This document shows, one piece after another, positions 1 to 11,450 of a DNA stretch of 64,000 nucleotides. Each line of letters opens with the position of its first letter. The stretch's first letter is position 1. The stretch spans positions 324,163,294 through 324,227,293 of the forward strand of contig NC_053037.3 of NCBI RefSeq assembly GCF_002575655.3, written 5' to 3'. The notes below the pieces were generated by a model. The model was not told the origin of the DNA. It searched no databases and saw only the letters and a list, made by a program, of their open reading frames with translations. The translations under genes were made by a program, and so were the position numbers. The stretch is from Aegilops tauschii subsp. strangulata (lineage: Eukaryota; Streptophyta; Magnoliopsida; Poales; Poaceae).

Positions 1-1448
1 TGGGTTGGTGATGGTTCCACTTGAGTGGAACATTGTCCTTCTCCTTCGGCCACAAGGGGTTCCTCAATGGGTAGGATATGACCAACACCCATTCTTCTTA
101 TGGCTTGGGGAGGAATTTCATCACCTACATCACAAGTACCACTTTGCTCCACTTGGGAGCCGTTATTCTCATCAAACTCCACGTTACACGTCTCCTCAAT
201 AAGTCTCGTGGACTTATTGAGAACACGTTAAGCATGGGAGTTTGCAGCATAACCAACAAATATGCCCTCATGTGCTCTAGCCTCAAATTTAGACAATCGA
301 ACACCTTTCTTGAGAATGAAACACTTACACCCGAACACCCGAAAGTACTTGAGGTTGGGCTTGTTACCGGTGAGTATCTCATATGGAGTCTTGTTCAAGC
401 CTTTCCGGAGATAGAGCCGATTTGATGCATGACACGCGGTGTTGATGGCTTCGTCCCAAAAGCTGTATGGAGACTTGAACTCCGCCATCATGGTCCTTGC
501 CGCATCCATCAATGTCCGGTTCTTCCTCTCCGCTACACCATTTTGTTGAGGGGTGTATGGTGCGGAATATTGATGCTTGATCCCCTCATCACTAAGAAAC
601 TCATCCAAGGTGTAGTTCTTGAACTCGGTGCCGTTGTCACTTCTTATAGTCAAGATCTTTGCATTGTGTTGACGTTGAGCTTCATTTGCAAAGTCAATGA
701 CGGTTTGTTGGGTCTCGCTCTTCCTCTTGAAGAAGTATACCCAAGAGTATCTCGAATAATCATCCACAATCACCAAGCAATACTTTCTACCCCCAAGACT
801 ATAAAAGGATGGAGGCCCAAAGAGATCCATGTGAAGGAGCTCCAAGGGCTTCTTTGAGTAAATGATAGTCGTGGGAGGGTGAGCCTTCTCATGTAGTTTT
901 CCTTCGATACAAGCACTACAAGCACGCTCTTTGGCAAAGATAACATTTGTTAGTCCACGGACATGGTCCCCCTTGAGAATACTTTGCAAAGATCTCATAT
1001 TGACATCGGCTAGACGGCGATGCCAAAGCCATCCCACGTCAACTTTATCCATTAGGCATGTCGCGGCCTTAGTGAGTCGCTCCGAAAAGTTAATCACATA
1101 GAGACCGTTCTCGACATGCCCAACAAAGGCTACTTTAAGAGTATTGCTCCACAAGAGGGCCACGGTATCAATATCAAAGAAGGTGGCAAAGCCCATGAGT
1201 GCAAGTTGACAAACGGAAAGTAAATTGTATGCAAGGGACTCAACAAGCATGACCTTCTCGACCGTGAGATCATGAGAAATGACAACCTTGCCGAGTCCCA
1301 ATACCTTGGAAGACGAGGCATCACCCCACTCGACATTGGTGGGCATAGATGGAATCTTGTGCACGTCCACCACCAAGTCCTTGCTTCCGGTCATATGATT
1401 TGTAGCTCCACTATCGAGCAACCATGATCCCCCACCGGAAGCAAACAC
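1..1448 (-). pseudogene. Copia pol fragment: protease and integrase
   Basis: The reading frame opens at 1448 with the aspartic protease motif WLLDSGATNHMTG, followed by the GAG-pre-integrase zinc region (WHRRL..., CSAC) and the integrase core. The three catalytic acids are visible in HMDLFGP, RSDNGTEF and GVAERKNRT. The second zinc-binding histidine usually found after WHRRLA appears replaced by Asp, which may weaken the HHCC finger. A TAA at 230-232 ends the frame right after GIFVGYAANSHA, yet the same frame continues to base 1 as typical Copia linker sequence, so this is a nonsense mutation. The pol frame differs from the gag frame and starts just after a TAG, fitting recoding or decay. Confidence 0.9.
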
Positions 1449-1458
1449 CTACAAGAGA

Positions 1459-2968
1459 TCAATGCTTGGATTTAGATACCCATTTTGTAATGGGTCCTTT
1501 GATGTTAGTGACAAGGGTCTTAGGAACCCAAATAGACCATTCAATGTACTCATAAGGAGAACCAACAAATTTGGCATAAACATGCCCGTCACTAGCACGG
1601 CACAACACGTAAGAAGGGTTAAAGTCGCCAGCTTTGTTGGAAGGGGTGGTATTGCCCTTCTTGACACCACCACCCTTCGCATTGTTCTTCTTCTCCTTGG
1701 AAGCACCCTCTCCCTCCTTCACAAAAGTTTGCTTAAGAGGAGGAGGTCGTTTGGTCTTGTCATTCTTCTTCTTGTTCTTGGGCACGGGTGCGAACCCAAT
1801 CCCCTCCTTGTCCACGACTTCCTTTTGATTGCTCAAAAGGTCATTGAGGTTCTTCTCATCTTGTATGCATGACACAAGGCCTTTCTCAAGTTGCATGTTC
1901 AACCTGGCATTCTCCTCAACAAGATGCACATGCTCACAACATGGGTTAGTAGCATTTGCATCATCAATCAAAACCATATGAGGAAAAGTGGCTTTCTCCT
2001 TGGTTAGCTTCACTTGGAGTTGATCATGAGACTCTTTAAGACTAGCATGAATACCTTTCAAGGCTTTATGGGCCTTGTCAAGTATATCAAACTCTTCCTT
2101 GAGTCTAGCAAGATCAACTCCAAGTTTGGCCTTCTCGGAATTTAGCACACGAGATAAGACACAAGCATGATCAAGATCTTTCTTTAATTTAGCATGATCA
2201 TCGTTGTGTGATTCCTCAAGAGCCAAACGAAGACCACGCTCGTCCTCAAGAGCATTAGAGAGATCTGATATCTCATCGGCATAATCACGACTATGCCCCT
2301 CCATCTTAGAGATGGTTTCTTGGTGAGCCTCGATGGTGTCATTGGCTTCACCAAGTTGTTCCAAGAGATCAACAAAGTGCTTCTTGGACTTACCCTTAAG
2401 CTTACTCATAAAGGAATCAAACTCATTTTCTTCCTCATTAGGCCCCACATTTTCATCAATGCAATCCGTCAAGGAAGGATTAGTAATGATGGTAGTTTTG
2501 ATGTTGGGGGTTACCTTGTTGGTTGCTTTAGCCATGAGGCACTTGTTGATGATGTTCTCATCGGGTGAGTCGAAGAGGGATACCCGAGGAGTTGTTGCAA
2601 TGGCCACGGAGGCCATAGCAACCGAGTCACCGCCTTCATCGTCATCATCATCCTCATTGTACTCTTCTTGTGCAACCAACCCCTTGAGAGGAGTCCTCTT
2701 GGTGAAGTTGCTCTTGTTAGGGAAAGACTTGGCTTTGTCCTTTCGAATGAGCTTGCCACCATTGTCTTCTCTCTTCTCATAAGGACATTCCGCAACAAAA
2801 TGGCTCACATTGCCACAATTATAGCAAGTCCTCACACGTTGCTTGACCTTGTTGCCACTTGAGTTGTTCTTGTTGAAGTTGGGCCTTGAGTTCTTCTTAC
2901 TCCAAAATTGCCGTGAAGCGAGAGCCATGTGCTCATGATAATCATACTTTGTATCTTCGGGGTTGCCC

Positions 2969-3004
<36 letters not shown>

Positions 3005-4028
3005 ACACTAACCTTGGCCTTCAATGCAAGGTTGGGCTTCTTTGCTCTTTGAGAACGTCGTAGCACCGCATTGTCGGCGGTCTTGTCCAGGATGCTCATA
3101 GACACAAACTCATCCAACACTTCACTTGAGGAGAAAGTGTGGAAGTCCGGCCTTTGACAAATGACGGAGGACATGGCCTTGTGGTAAGGCATCATTGCCT
3201 TGAGGAATTTGTGCTTGACCCAATTGTCATTCGTGTCCTTGCTCCCATGATCTCGGAGTGAGACCGCGAGTTTGGTTACTCTCGATAAAGCTCACGAGGT
3301 TCTTCATCTTCTTTCATTGCAAACTCATTGGCTTCATCTTGCACCACTTCATAGTTAGAGCGTTGAATGCTTGCGCTACCCCGGCAGAGGGAGACAACAC
3401 AATGCCATGCATCTTTGGCCAAGGCGAAGGGCCGAAGATGAGGGAGATCTTCGGGTGGAATTGCATCTTGGATGATGAAGAGAGCATTCTCATTGAATTG
3501 ATTATCCGCGGCTTCTCTAGGGGTGAAATTGCTTGGGTCATGCGGATAGAAACCTTCTTCAATGATTCTCCAAAGATTAGTATTCACATGATTTAAATGA
3601 TGCTTAAAGCGATAAACCCAAGAATCAAAGTCCTCATTTTTCACAATCTTAGGGGGAGGACCGGCATGATTCAAATGAGTAGAAGGAATCGGTCCACCAT
3701 AAACAAGTGGAGGTTCCACATGGGCAAAGATGCCGGTGCCATTCTTACCACTAGAAGAAGGAGCTTTTTCACTAGTAGCTTCCCCCTTGTCGGAGTTAGC
3801 ACCGGTCACCTTGTTAGTGGGATCACCCACTTTCAACGGTACGGTGGATAGTTTAAGCCCTTCAATGACTTTATTAAACATGCTTTCAACCTCGGTAGTC
3901 ATGGAGGTTTTCAATGTGTCCAAAGCCACATTGAATTCCTCACGAGAGACCATGGTACCCCCATCGCCCGTAGACGAGACTGGATTCGCACCGGAGTGCT
4001 CCTCCACTCCATCTACGGTGTCAACCAT
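1459..4028 (-). pseudogene. Copia gag, frameshifted
   Basis: Structural protein of the retrotransposon particle. It occupies two frames: an N-terminal part from 4028 to 3276 and a C-terminal part from about 3280 to 1459, with a one-base indel near 3280 (coding otherwise runs on smoothly). The C-terminal part carries an acidic run of glutamates (about 2965-3005), a CCHC zinc knuckle CYNCGNVSHFVAEC (about 2788-2829) that would bind genomic RNA, and a long coiled coil (about 1980-2300). The C terminus is lysine-rich. The coiled coil is characteristic of SIRE/Maximus gags. The start was taken as MVDTVDGVEE, the first Met after the primer binding site region. Confidence 0.9.
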
Positions 4029-4065
4029 ACTCTTCGGACGGCAAAGTCCTTAATAAAGAGACATG

Positions 4066-4077
4066 GCTCTGATACCA
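4066..4077 (-). promoter_or_regulatory. Primer binding site (initiator tRNA-Met)
   Basis: Read on the minus strand, TGGTATCAGAGC lies two bases downstream of the LTR end. It is the usual plant Copia primer binding site complementary to the 3' end of initiator tRNA-Met and sets both the LTR boundary and the orientation. Confidence 0.93.
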
Positions 4078-4079
4078 AT

Positions 4080-5584
4080 TGAAAGGATCGATATAGTTGA
4101 CTAGAGGGGGGGAGGGCGTGAATAGGCAACTAACAATTTTTAGCCTTTTCTTTATCAAATTAAACTTTGCATCAAAGTAGGTTGTCTAGATATGCAACTA
4201 GGTGAGCAACCTATATGATGCAACAACAACAAGCACACAAGCAAGCAAGAGATGCAACACAATATAAGCTTGCACAAGTAAAGGTACGAAATAACCAAGA
4301 GTGGAGCCGGTGAAGACGAGGATGTGTTACCGAAGTTCCTTCCCTTTGAGGGGAAGTACGTCTCCATTGGAGCGGTGTGGAGGCACAATGCTCCCCAAGA
4401 AGCCACTAGGGCCACCGTATTCTCCTCACGCCCTCACACAATGCGAGATGCCGTGATTCCACTATTGGTGCCCTTGGAGGCGGCGACCTAACCTTTACAA
4501 ACAAGGTTGGGGCAATCTCCACAACTTAATTGGAGGCTCCCAACGACACCACGGAGCTTCGCCATAGTGGACTATGGCTCCGAGGTGACCTCAACCGTCT
4601 AGGGTGCTCAAACACCCAAGAGTAACAAGATCCGCTAGGGATTAGTGGGGGGAATCAAATTTCTCTTGGTGGAAGTGTAGATCAGGGCCTTCTCAACCAA
4701 TCCCTAGAAAATCAACAAGTTTGATTGGCTAGGGAGAGAGATCGGGCGAAAATGGAGCTTGGAGCAAAAATGGAGTTTGGGGATGGAAGAGGTAAGTCTT
4801 CTTGGAGAAGAAGACCCATTTATATAGTGGGGGGACACATCCAACCATTATGCAGCCCGCAGCCCGCATCTGGGCGGTACTACCGTTGCTGGAGCGGTAG
4901 TACCGCTGCCAAAGAGTACGACCGCTGTGGAAGGTAGGCATAGGGCACCCATGGCTAAGGGAAGAGGAGTACACAAACTACGGCAGTACTACCGCCTTGA
5001 GAGCGGTACTACCGTCGATAGGCGGTACTGCTGCTTCCTACAGCTGCTGGAAAAACAGGGGAGGGCAGCGACCTGAGCTACAGTGGAGCAGAAGTAGGAG
5101 CGGTACTACCGCCAATAGGCGGTACTACCGCGCCCTACTACCGCCCCCTGCGTGGTCTTTTACGAAAACCCGACATGAAAAAGTCAAGACCACAGCAGGG
5201 GCGGTAGTACCAGCGGCACTAACAGGCGGTACTACCGCCCTGGCCGCGGTACTACCGCTTAGCACAAGGCACCCCTTATTTTGCACAACACAGAAACTCC
5301 AACAGGCAGGAAGACAGCGTGGGTGTAAGGAAAATGTGTACGTGATGATTCCACCCATACTCTTCCGAAACGGATCCCCTCTTGATAGTACGGTTATCCC
5401 TACGACTCAATTCCACCGAAAAGAAACGAAGGAAAATAATCCGTCCAAAGTGAAGTCCTCGAGGGGTTACAATCGCAAAGTGCCCTTATATTAGATCACC
5501 TGAAACACTTAGTGCACACGATTAGTTCACAAACGTATTGTCATCAATCACCAAAACTACTTAAGGGATAAATATGCCCTTACA
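4080..5584 (-). repeat. 5' LTR of the Copia element
   Basis: The LTR begins TGTAAGGGCATATTTATCCC (minus strand, base 5584) and ends CTTTCA (base 4080), i.e. TG...CA, about 1.5 kb, with the primer binding site directly after it. It supplies promoter and polyadenylation signals for the element. Its middle holds a dense cluster of palindromic GCGGTAGTACCGC motifs, listed separately. Confidence 0.9.
4873..5262. repeat. Cluster of GCGGTA(G/C)TACCGC palindromes in the Copia LTR
   Basis: Within about 390 bases the motif GCGGTAGTACCGC/GCGGTACTACCGC or half of it occurs roughly ten times (for example around 4873, 4891, 4983, 5006, 5098, 5118, 5207, 5225, 5246). The motif is nearly self-complementary, so the LTR RNA can form many alternative hairpins. 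No function is known to me; transcription-factor sites or RNA structure are possible. Confidence 0.75.
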
Positions 5585-8341
5585 GCAAGGCACGTAGTCC
5601 ATTTCCTCCAAACTGGAGAACTTCCCAATGGGCAAGAGGAAGCTGAAAGAATAGCCTAGAGGGCCAGCATGTATCAGTTTGTCGATGACACTCTGTACAG
5701 AAGAAGGCCCAATGGTGTGAAATTGAAGTGCATCTGCTGGGAAGAAGGAAAGGAACTTTTGGCAGAAATACACAAAGCCATGTGCGGCTCCCACATTGGA
5801 TCAAGGGCATTAGTTGGGAAAGCGTTCCAACAAGGATTCTATTGGCCCACAGCCCTCCAAGATGTGGTCGAGCTAGTCACCAAGTGTGAAGCCTGCGAGT
5901 TCCATTCCAAGAACATCCATCTGCCTGCACAAGCTCTTCAGACAATCCCTTTGTCATGGCCATTTTTGGTCTGGGGGCTCGATATCCTCGGCCCTTTCCC
6001 CCGAACTGCCGGGGGTTTTGAATTCTTGTTCGTTGCCATCGACAAGTTTACAAAGTGGCTGGAAGTAGACGCTGTGAGAAAGGTGACTGCTCAGTCAGCT
6101 ATCAAGTTCTTGAAAGGATTTGTGTGCCGCTTCGGGGTTCCTGATAACCCACAAGTATAGGGGATCAATTGTAGCCTCTTTCAATAAGTAAGAGTGTCAA
6201 ACCCAACGAGGAGCTAAAGGTAGAACAAATATTCCCTCAAGTTCTATCGACCACCGATACAACTCTACGCACGCTTGACGTTCGCTTTACCTAGAACAAG
6301 TATGAAACTAGAAGTACTTTGTAGGTGTTGTGGGATAGGTTTGCAAGAATATAAAGAGCACGTAAATAAAAACTAGGGGCTGTTTAGATAAAGACACAAT
6401 AAAGTTAGTATAGCAAGTGTGGAAAAGTGGTGGTAGGAGTTGTGAAATTGTCCCTAAGCAATTGACTACTTTACTAGACCGATAGCAAGTTTTATGTGGG
6501 AGAGGCCACTGCTAGCATATCATCCCTGACTTGGAATTCTATGCACTTATGATTGGAACTATTAGCAAGCATCCACAACTACTAACGTTCATTAAGGTAA
6601 AACCCAACCATAGCATTAAGATATATTGGTCCCCCTTCAATCCCGTATGCATCAATTTCTATGCTAGGTTGAAGCTTCTGTCACTCTTGCCCTCCAATAC
6701 ATAGTCCTATCAACATACAACTAACCCTATGGTGTGATCCACGCACGCGCTCATATGATCGGCACCAAAGGACAGCAACATAATCACAAGCAAATTAAAC
6801 CAATCATAGCAATTCACCAATTACCGATAGGACAACGAAAATCTACTCAGACATCATAGGATGGAAACATATCATTGGATAATAATATGAAGCATAAAGC
6901 ACCATGTTAAAGTAGAGGGTACAACGGGTTGCGGGAGAGTGGACCGCTGTAGATAGATGGGGGAAGGTGATGAAGATTTTGGTGAAGATGACGGAGGTGT
7001 TGGTGTAGATCGCGGTGATGATGATGGCCCCGGCGGTGTTCCAGCGCCACCGGAAGCGAGGGGGAGAGAGCCCCCTCCTTCTCCATCTTCCTTGGACTTC
7101 TCCCTAGGTGGGAGAAGGTTTCTCCCTCTGGTCCTTGGTCTCCATGGCGTGGGAGGGGCAAGAGCCCCTCCGAGATTGGATCTGTCTCTCTGTCTCTCTC
7201 TGGTTCTGCGTTCTCGCATTCTGCCCTTTCGCCGTTTCTTATATATATCCGGAGATCCGTAACTCCGATTGGATTGAAACCTTCGCCAAGATTTTTTTTC
7301 TCTGAAAATTAGCTTTCTTGCGGCCAAAGAAGAGTAGCAACCGCCTTACAAGGGGCCCACGAGGGTCAGGGGTGCGCCCCCTGCCTCGTGGCCACCTCGG
7401 GCACCGTCTCGCGTTGATTCTTCCTCCCATATTTCCCAAATATTCCAAAAATATTCTCCGTCCATTTTTATTCCGTTTGGATTCCGTTTGATATGGGGTT
7501 TCTGTGAAACATAAAACATGCAACAAACAGGAACTGACACTGGGCACTGGATCAATATGTTAGTCCCAAAAATAGTATAAAAATTTGCCAAAAGTATATG
7601 AAAGTTGTATAATATTGGCATGGAACAATCAAAAATTATAGATACGACAGAGACGTATCAGTTCCTGCGCGGATCATCACCGACAACGGCACCTAGTTCA
7701 CGAGCCGCGTGTTCATGCAATATGTTCATGCCCTCGGAAGCAAGATCTCATTTGCTTTTGTTGCTCATCCCAGAAGCAATGGACAAGCTGAGAGGGCGAA
7801 CGCTAAAGTGTTGCAAGGACTCAAGACAAGAACCTTTGATACGCTCCAGAAGTGCGGCAGGCGGTGGATCGATGTGCTGCCGGTAGTCCTCTGGTCCCTC
7901 AGAATAACACCAAACCGGGCGACTGGGTAGACTCCCTTCTCCCTAGTCTATGGGGCAGAAGCAGTTATCCCCACGTAACTCATTTATGGGTCACCTTGAG
8001 TGCTTGCCTACGATGAAGTAGCGCAAGATCAGGACCGGCGTGACGATGCTGTGCTTCTTGAGGAGAACCATCTTCGGGCTGCTACGCGTGCTGCACGCTA
8101 TCAGCAAGCCCCGCGTCGCTATCACAGCCGCAGGGTTCATGCCCGGTGTTTTGAGGAAGGCGACCTTGTCCTTAGGCGCGTTTAGTCCGCCAAGGGTACA
8201 AACAAGTTGACGCCGAAGTGGGAAGGACGTTACCGGGTAGTTCGAGTCACCAGACCTGGCGCAGTCCGTCTGGAGACCGGAGATGGCATTCAATTGCAAA
8301 ACTCATGGAATATTGAGCATCTCCGCAAGTTCTACCCATAA
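5585..8341 (+). pseudogene. Gypsy integrase (C-terminal pol), split and broken
   Basis: The zinc-finger region (H...H, then CEACE around 5885) is followed by the catalytic core: WGLDILGPFP gives the first Asp. The core is cut at 6141 by a 1.5-kb solo LTR and resumes at 7666 with RIITDNGT, the second Asp, then SNGQAERANAKVLQ with the Glu. The C-terminal tail around 8200-8341 ends with WNIEHLRKFYP. Several in-frame stops are present (near 5660, 7690, 7928 and in the 7975-8000 region), so it is dead. The enzyme would insert element cDNA into chromosomes. Splicing out the solo LTR plus one GTTCC restores codon continuity, which proves the nesting. Confidence 0.9.
6142..7660 (-). mobile_element. 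Solo LTR of an Athila-like Gypsy element
   Basis: On the minus strand it starts TGATACGTCTCTGTCGTATC and ends TGTGGGTTATCA. It is flanked by the perfect 5-bp duplication GTTCC (6137-6141 and 7661-7665). No internal domain is present, so it is the product of LTR-LTR recombination. The beginning resembles the LTRs at 32444 and 41401, but most of the body differs, so it is a related but separate family. ORFs in the 6870-7550 GC-rich part are not supported as genes. Confidence 0.93.
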
Positions 8342-8801
8342 GGCGCGGCTGTCGGGCCCTGCCCAGCAGCAACCCTTTTGTACAGGCCTTGCCTCAGTTA
8401 CATGTAACCCCTTGTACAAAGCCAGCCATAGACCGTGAGCAACAGAGAAATAAATGATGCGTTGCCCCCCCCCCCCCCCGACAAGTTGTATGCATGCATA
8501 AGCATTTCATGAGCATTGCATATGCATATAGATAAGATCGCATCTTGCATCATTTCCATCTGCATAAAACTGTAGGTTCCTGCAGTGGGCTTGGCCTCTA
8601 TAGGAAGCTGGAAAGATGAACCAACACTGAGATCTCTGGCAAGCCAAACAGATAAGTTATATCTCTTGTCCATATGTGTTCTGTAAGCAAATACTTGTGC
8701 ATAAGAGAACCTCGCCGCTTTTTGTAACTTAGGTGCTCCCATCCCTTGACACGAATGTTGCTTCGGTCAGGATGGTCGCAGTAGCCTTTGATAAAAAAAG
8801 A
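8342..8801 (+). other. Gypsy 3' untranslated region with poly-C tract
   Basis: Non-coding sequence between the integrase end and the polypurine tract. It contains a run of about 15 C residues at 8466-8480, likely a polymerase-slippage or assembly-sensitive site. Nothing else was recognised. Confidence 0.6.
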
Positions 8802-8813
8802 TTGGCGGGGGGC
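8801..8813 (+). promoter_or_regulatory. Polypurine tract before Gypsy 3' LTR
   Basis: ATTGGCGGGGGGC directly precedes the TG that starts the 3' LTR and follows an A-rich stretch. It is in the position where plus-strand DNA synthesis is primed. Confidence 0.6.
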
Positions 8814-11450
8814 TGGTCCCGCATCTCAATTTGTGCCCGGTAGGCTTAGTCCCCGGCAACAAGATAGAGGGTACCGGCAGGATAGCCTGCCGGGGGAAAA
8901 TCGTTTATTTAAAATATAGAGGCATTCCACCTCTACATGGATATACATGCACGAGTCCCCGGCAAGGTACATCTCTTTCATTAATATGCTGGTCAAACAA
9001 GTACTGACTTTACAGGACACAAACATGGACACAAGAGATTACATTATTTGAACTAAAATTTGGCAAGTACCTACAAATTTAAGATTGAAAAAAGATAAGT
9101 GCCCCGTAAACTCCTCCCCCTGTCCCTCTCATCCCAGGTATTGCGGTGGGAAGAGAAGAGGGCGGAAGGTGCGCATCAGCGAATGCCACCCCAACCCCGT
9201 CAGGACCTGCCAAGCGCAGCCTGACAAGATCGGGAGTGGCAAGGCTGCGAAGGAGGAAGATGGAGGGAGCACCCCGGCGGTCCCTTGGTCACCACCTCCG
9301 GGACCAGTCAGAAGCTCCAGCACAGGCACCGGTAGGGAAGGCCGTCGGAGCTTAGCTGAAAGACTGCTGGAGGAGGCAAAAGCGCCATTAGGGCAATCTG
9401 TTCCCCAGCAACCGGGAAAACGGTGATGACGGTGCTGGGGAAGGGGGGCAGAAAGATGAGGGAGCAGGTTGCCAGTATGAGATGAACGCATCGATGCTAT
9501 CGTACTCTGGACTGGCGGCCTGCCTCCTGCCTTCTCCGTCTTCCCTAGCTTCATCTTCATCAACACCTCTCCAGAGAAGCGCTAGGACCCCAACCCAATG
9601 CCTTCCCTAGAGAAGCAGCCGAAAGCCAAGACGGCCATGGGGCTCGAGGCACGCCGCTCCCCACCTTGGCGGGCAGGAGGGTGCGCCTCCCTTCAGCATC
9701 AGCCCCAGATCCACCGGAGGGGGCAGTGCTGGGATTACCAACGATCCCCAGCCCTGCCTCCCGGGCGAATGACGAGGATGCCAAGAACCTGGTCGCCGAG
9801 CCAGCAAGCGGCAGCAGGCCAAGGCAAGATGCCGCCTTACCTGACGGACGCCCTACCGCGGCAGAAGAGACAAGCATTTCCCCGCAATGGGGAAGCTTGA
9901 TATCTCCCGCACCACAGGTGGCTCATTCACCGCGTCTTCTTCGAGAATGGACCAGACTCACTCCCCAAGCACCAATACGAGCACTTGGTGTCGTCGACCC
10001 AGGGCTACTGCCTGGGGCCTGGCCCCAGGTCCTTCTCCTTAGCATAGTTAGGAGAAGGCAGAAGATGGAGGAGAAAGGATGTGAGGATGAATGCCTCCGC
10101 TCTTCCCCCGCCCTCCTTTTATAGGCAGGTCGGGAGAGAGAGCCGCTCCCTCAATGGGCGACCGCCACCTCCTCCACCAATTCAAGAAGACAGGGCCCTC
10201 GCCTTGATGCTCTTCCGCACCATGCGCCTCCGTTACCTACCCCGTGCGATGCATGCCGCATACATGGCTGAGGATAAGGGCGTGGTAGGAAGAGTGAATT
10301 GGCATTTACCCCCCTGTGCGTTGAAGTCATTCAGGCCATTACAAGAATGGCCCCATCACGATTGGCTGTATGTGACGTGCGGGAAAAAAGGAAACTGGCC
10401 CGGGCTCAAGATTAATGAAGAAGCAAAGAAGATCTCAAGGGGCCAACCTCTTCCACGCCCCTGCCTGTGCACTTATTAATTAGGGCCTACCCCGACGATG
10501 CCTGGCAGCGCGTTCGGGCCAGGCCCGAGGGCTTCTATCGGAGCAACAAACCCTGGGTCCGTTTCCCAGACTATGCACAGGCACGAGAACAAGATTACAA
10601 CACCAAGGTCAGAATGGAGCACAAGGGATCAGTTCTCCGAAGGACCAACGTGCAGCATAAGAAGATCAAGACTAGCCAGAGAAGCAAGATATCGCTAAGC
10701 GAAAAGCCTCCCTTGCCGGGCAGGCGAGCCTGGCAATGATGAGGTCACCCCGGAAACAAGCCTTCAGGACGTCTCGGTAGGCCTGCCGGGGCCTATGGAG
10801 GCAGAACCACCTCACCACACCACCTCATCACAACGCACGTCATCGATCAGTGCGGTGTCAAGCTCCAAAGTGATTAAGTGGCTGCTATTCGCCACATGGC
10901 AACCACCTCCTACAAGAAATGCCTCCAAGCGACACTCGTCCTCCATGTGTCGAGCGAGCAGGCGCGAAGCTGGCAAAACAGCCCGGGAGGACGTGCCGGG
11001 CAAGCTACGATGTGACGTTGAGCGACGCATTTAATGTGCCCTGTCAGCCTGCAGGGTTATGTACGATAGCGCCATTTGCTATCTTATCAGTGCATTATGA
11101 CTGATTTGCCACTGTGGTGACCCCATTGTCTATAAAAGGAGGCCCAAGGAAACCGTAGAAAGGGTTGGCTAATCCACCCCTTCACACATTCATACGCGTG
11201 TAGCCGTTCTTGCCTTGAGGTAGCCCTGCTGGGCAAAGCGGGTTGTGCTCACCACCATTTTCCCACCATCAATCCACCAAAGCAGGAGTAGGGTTTTACG
11301 CCTCACGGTGGCCCGAACCTAGGTAAAGACTGCCCGTGTGGTCTCTGCCGTGCTGTTCGACGCCCCTCTGCTCTTTGTGCAATGTGCCATCCCCTCGCCC
11401 AACCAGCAAGGGACTCTTGGTCCCGTAGGTGGCCGTGGTTTCCCACGACA
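8814..11450 (+). repeat. 3' LTR of the Gypsy element
   Basis: Starts TGGTCCCGCATC after the polypurine tract and ends CCCACGACA, about 2.6 kb. It contains a clear TATA box (TATAAAAGGA at 11131) with a transcribed leader after it. GC-rich stretches at 9100-10700 give open frames on both strands but no recognisable protein. The left boundary is set by TG plus the purine tract only, since the 5' LTR is not in view. Confidence 0.75.
11131..11140 (+). promoter_or_regulatory. TATA box of the Gypsy LTR promoter
   Basis: TATAAAAGGA in the U3/R part of the LTR, about 320 bases before the LTR end, is the expected position for the retrotransposon promoter. Confidence 0.6.

Larger units (their letters stand above)
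1..5584 (-). mobile_element. Ty1/Copia LTR retrotransposon (SIRE/Maximus-like), 5' part
   Basis: Minus-strand element read from its 5' LTR (5584 to 4080) through primer binding site, gag and the protease/integrase half of pol; reverse transcriptase, RNase H and the 3' LTR lie beyond base 1. The order protease-integrase before reverse transcriptase and a long gag with a coiled coil are typical of Copia elements of the SIRE/Maximus lineage. It interrupts a Gypsy integrase that resumes at 5585. The duplicated target site is probably GCAAG (5585-5589), but the partner copy is outside the window. Gag has a frameshift and pol a stop codon, so this copy cannot encode a full polyprotein. Confidence 0.92.
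5585..11450 (+). mobile_element. Ty3/Gypsy retrotransposon, 3' part, interrupted by a solo LTR
   Basis: The right portion of a plus-strand Gypsy element: integrase end of pol (5585-6141 and 7666-8341), a short 3' untranslated region, a polypurine tract and the 3' LTR. The left portion lies beyond the Copia insertion, outside the window. Immediately right of the LTR is CTCAG, which completes the sequence of the Athila-like LTR it entered, so CTCAG is the likely target duplication. The integrase tail without a recognisable chromodomain suggests the Tat-type branch, but this is inference. Confidence 0.85.

Noticed and set aside
6872..7327. Arg/Pro/Ser-rich ORF of 151 codons
   Set aside because: Lies in the solo LTR 6142-7660; low-complexity translation of a purine-rich tract.
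9100..10480. Several GC-rich ORFs of 100-150 codons
   Set aside because: They lie inside the Gypsy 3' LTR, overlap on both strands and show no motif.
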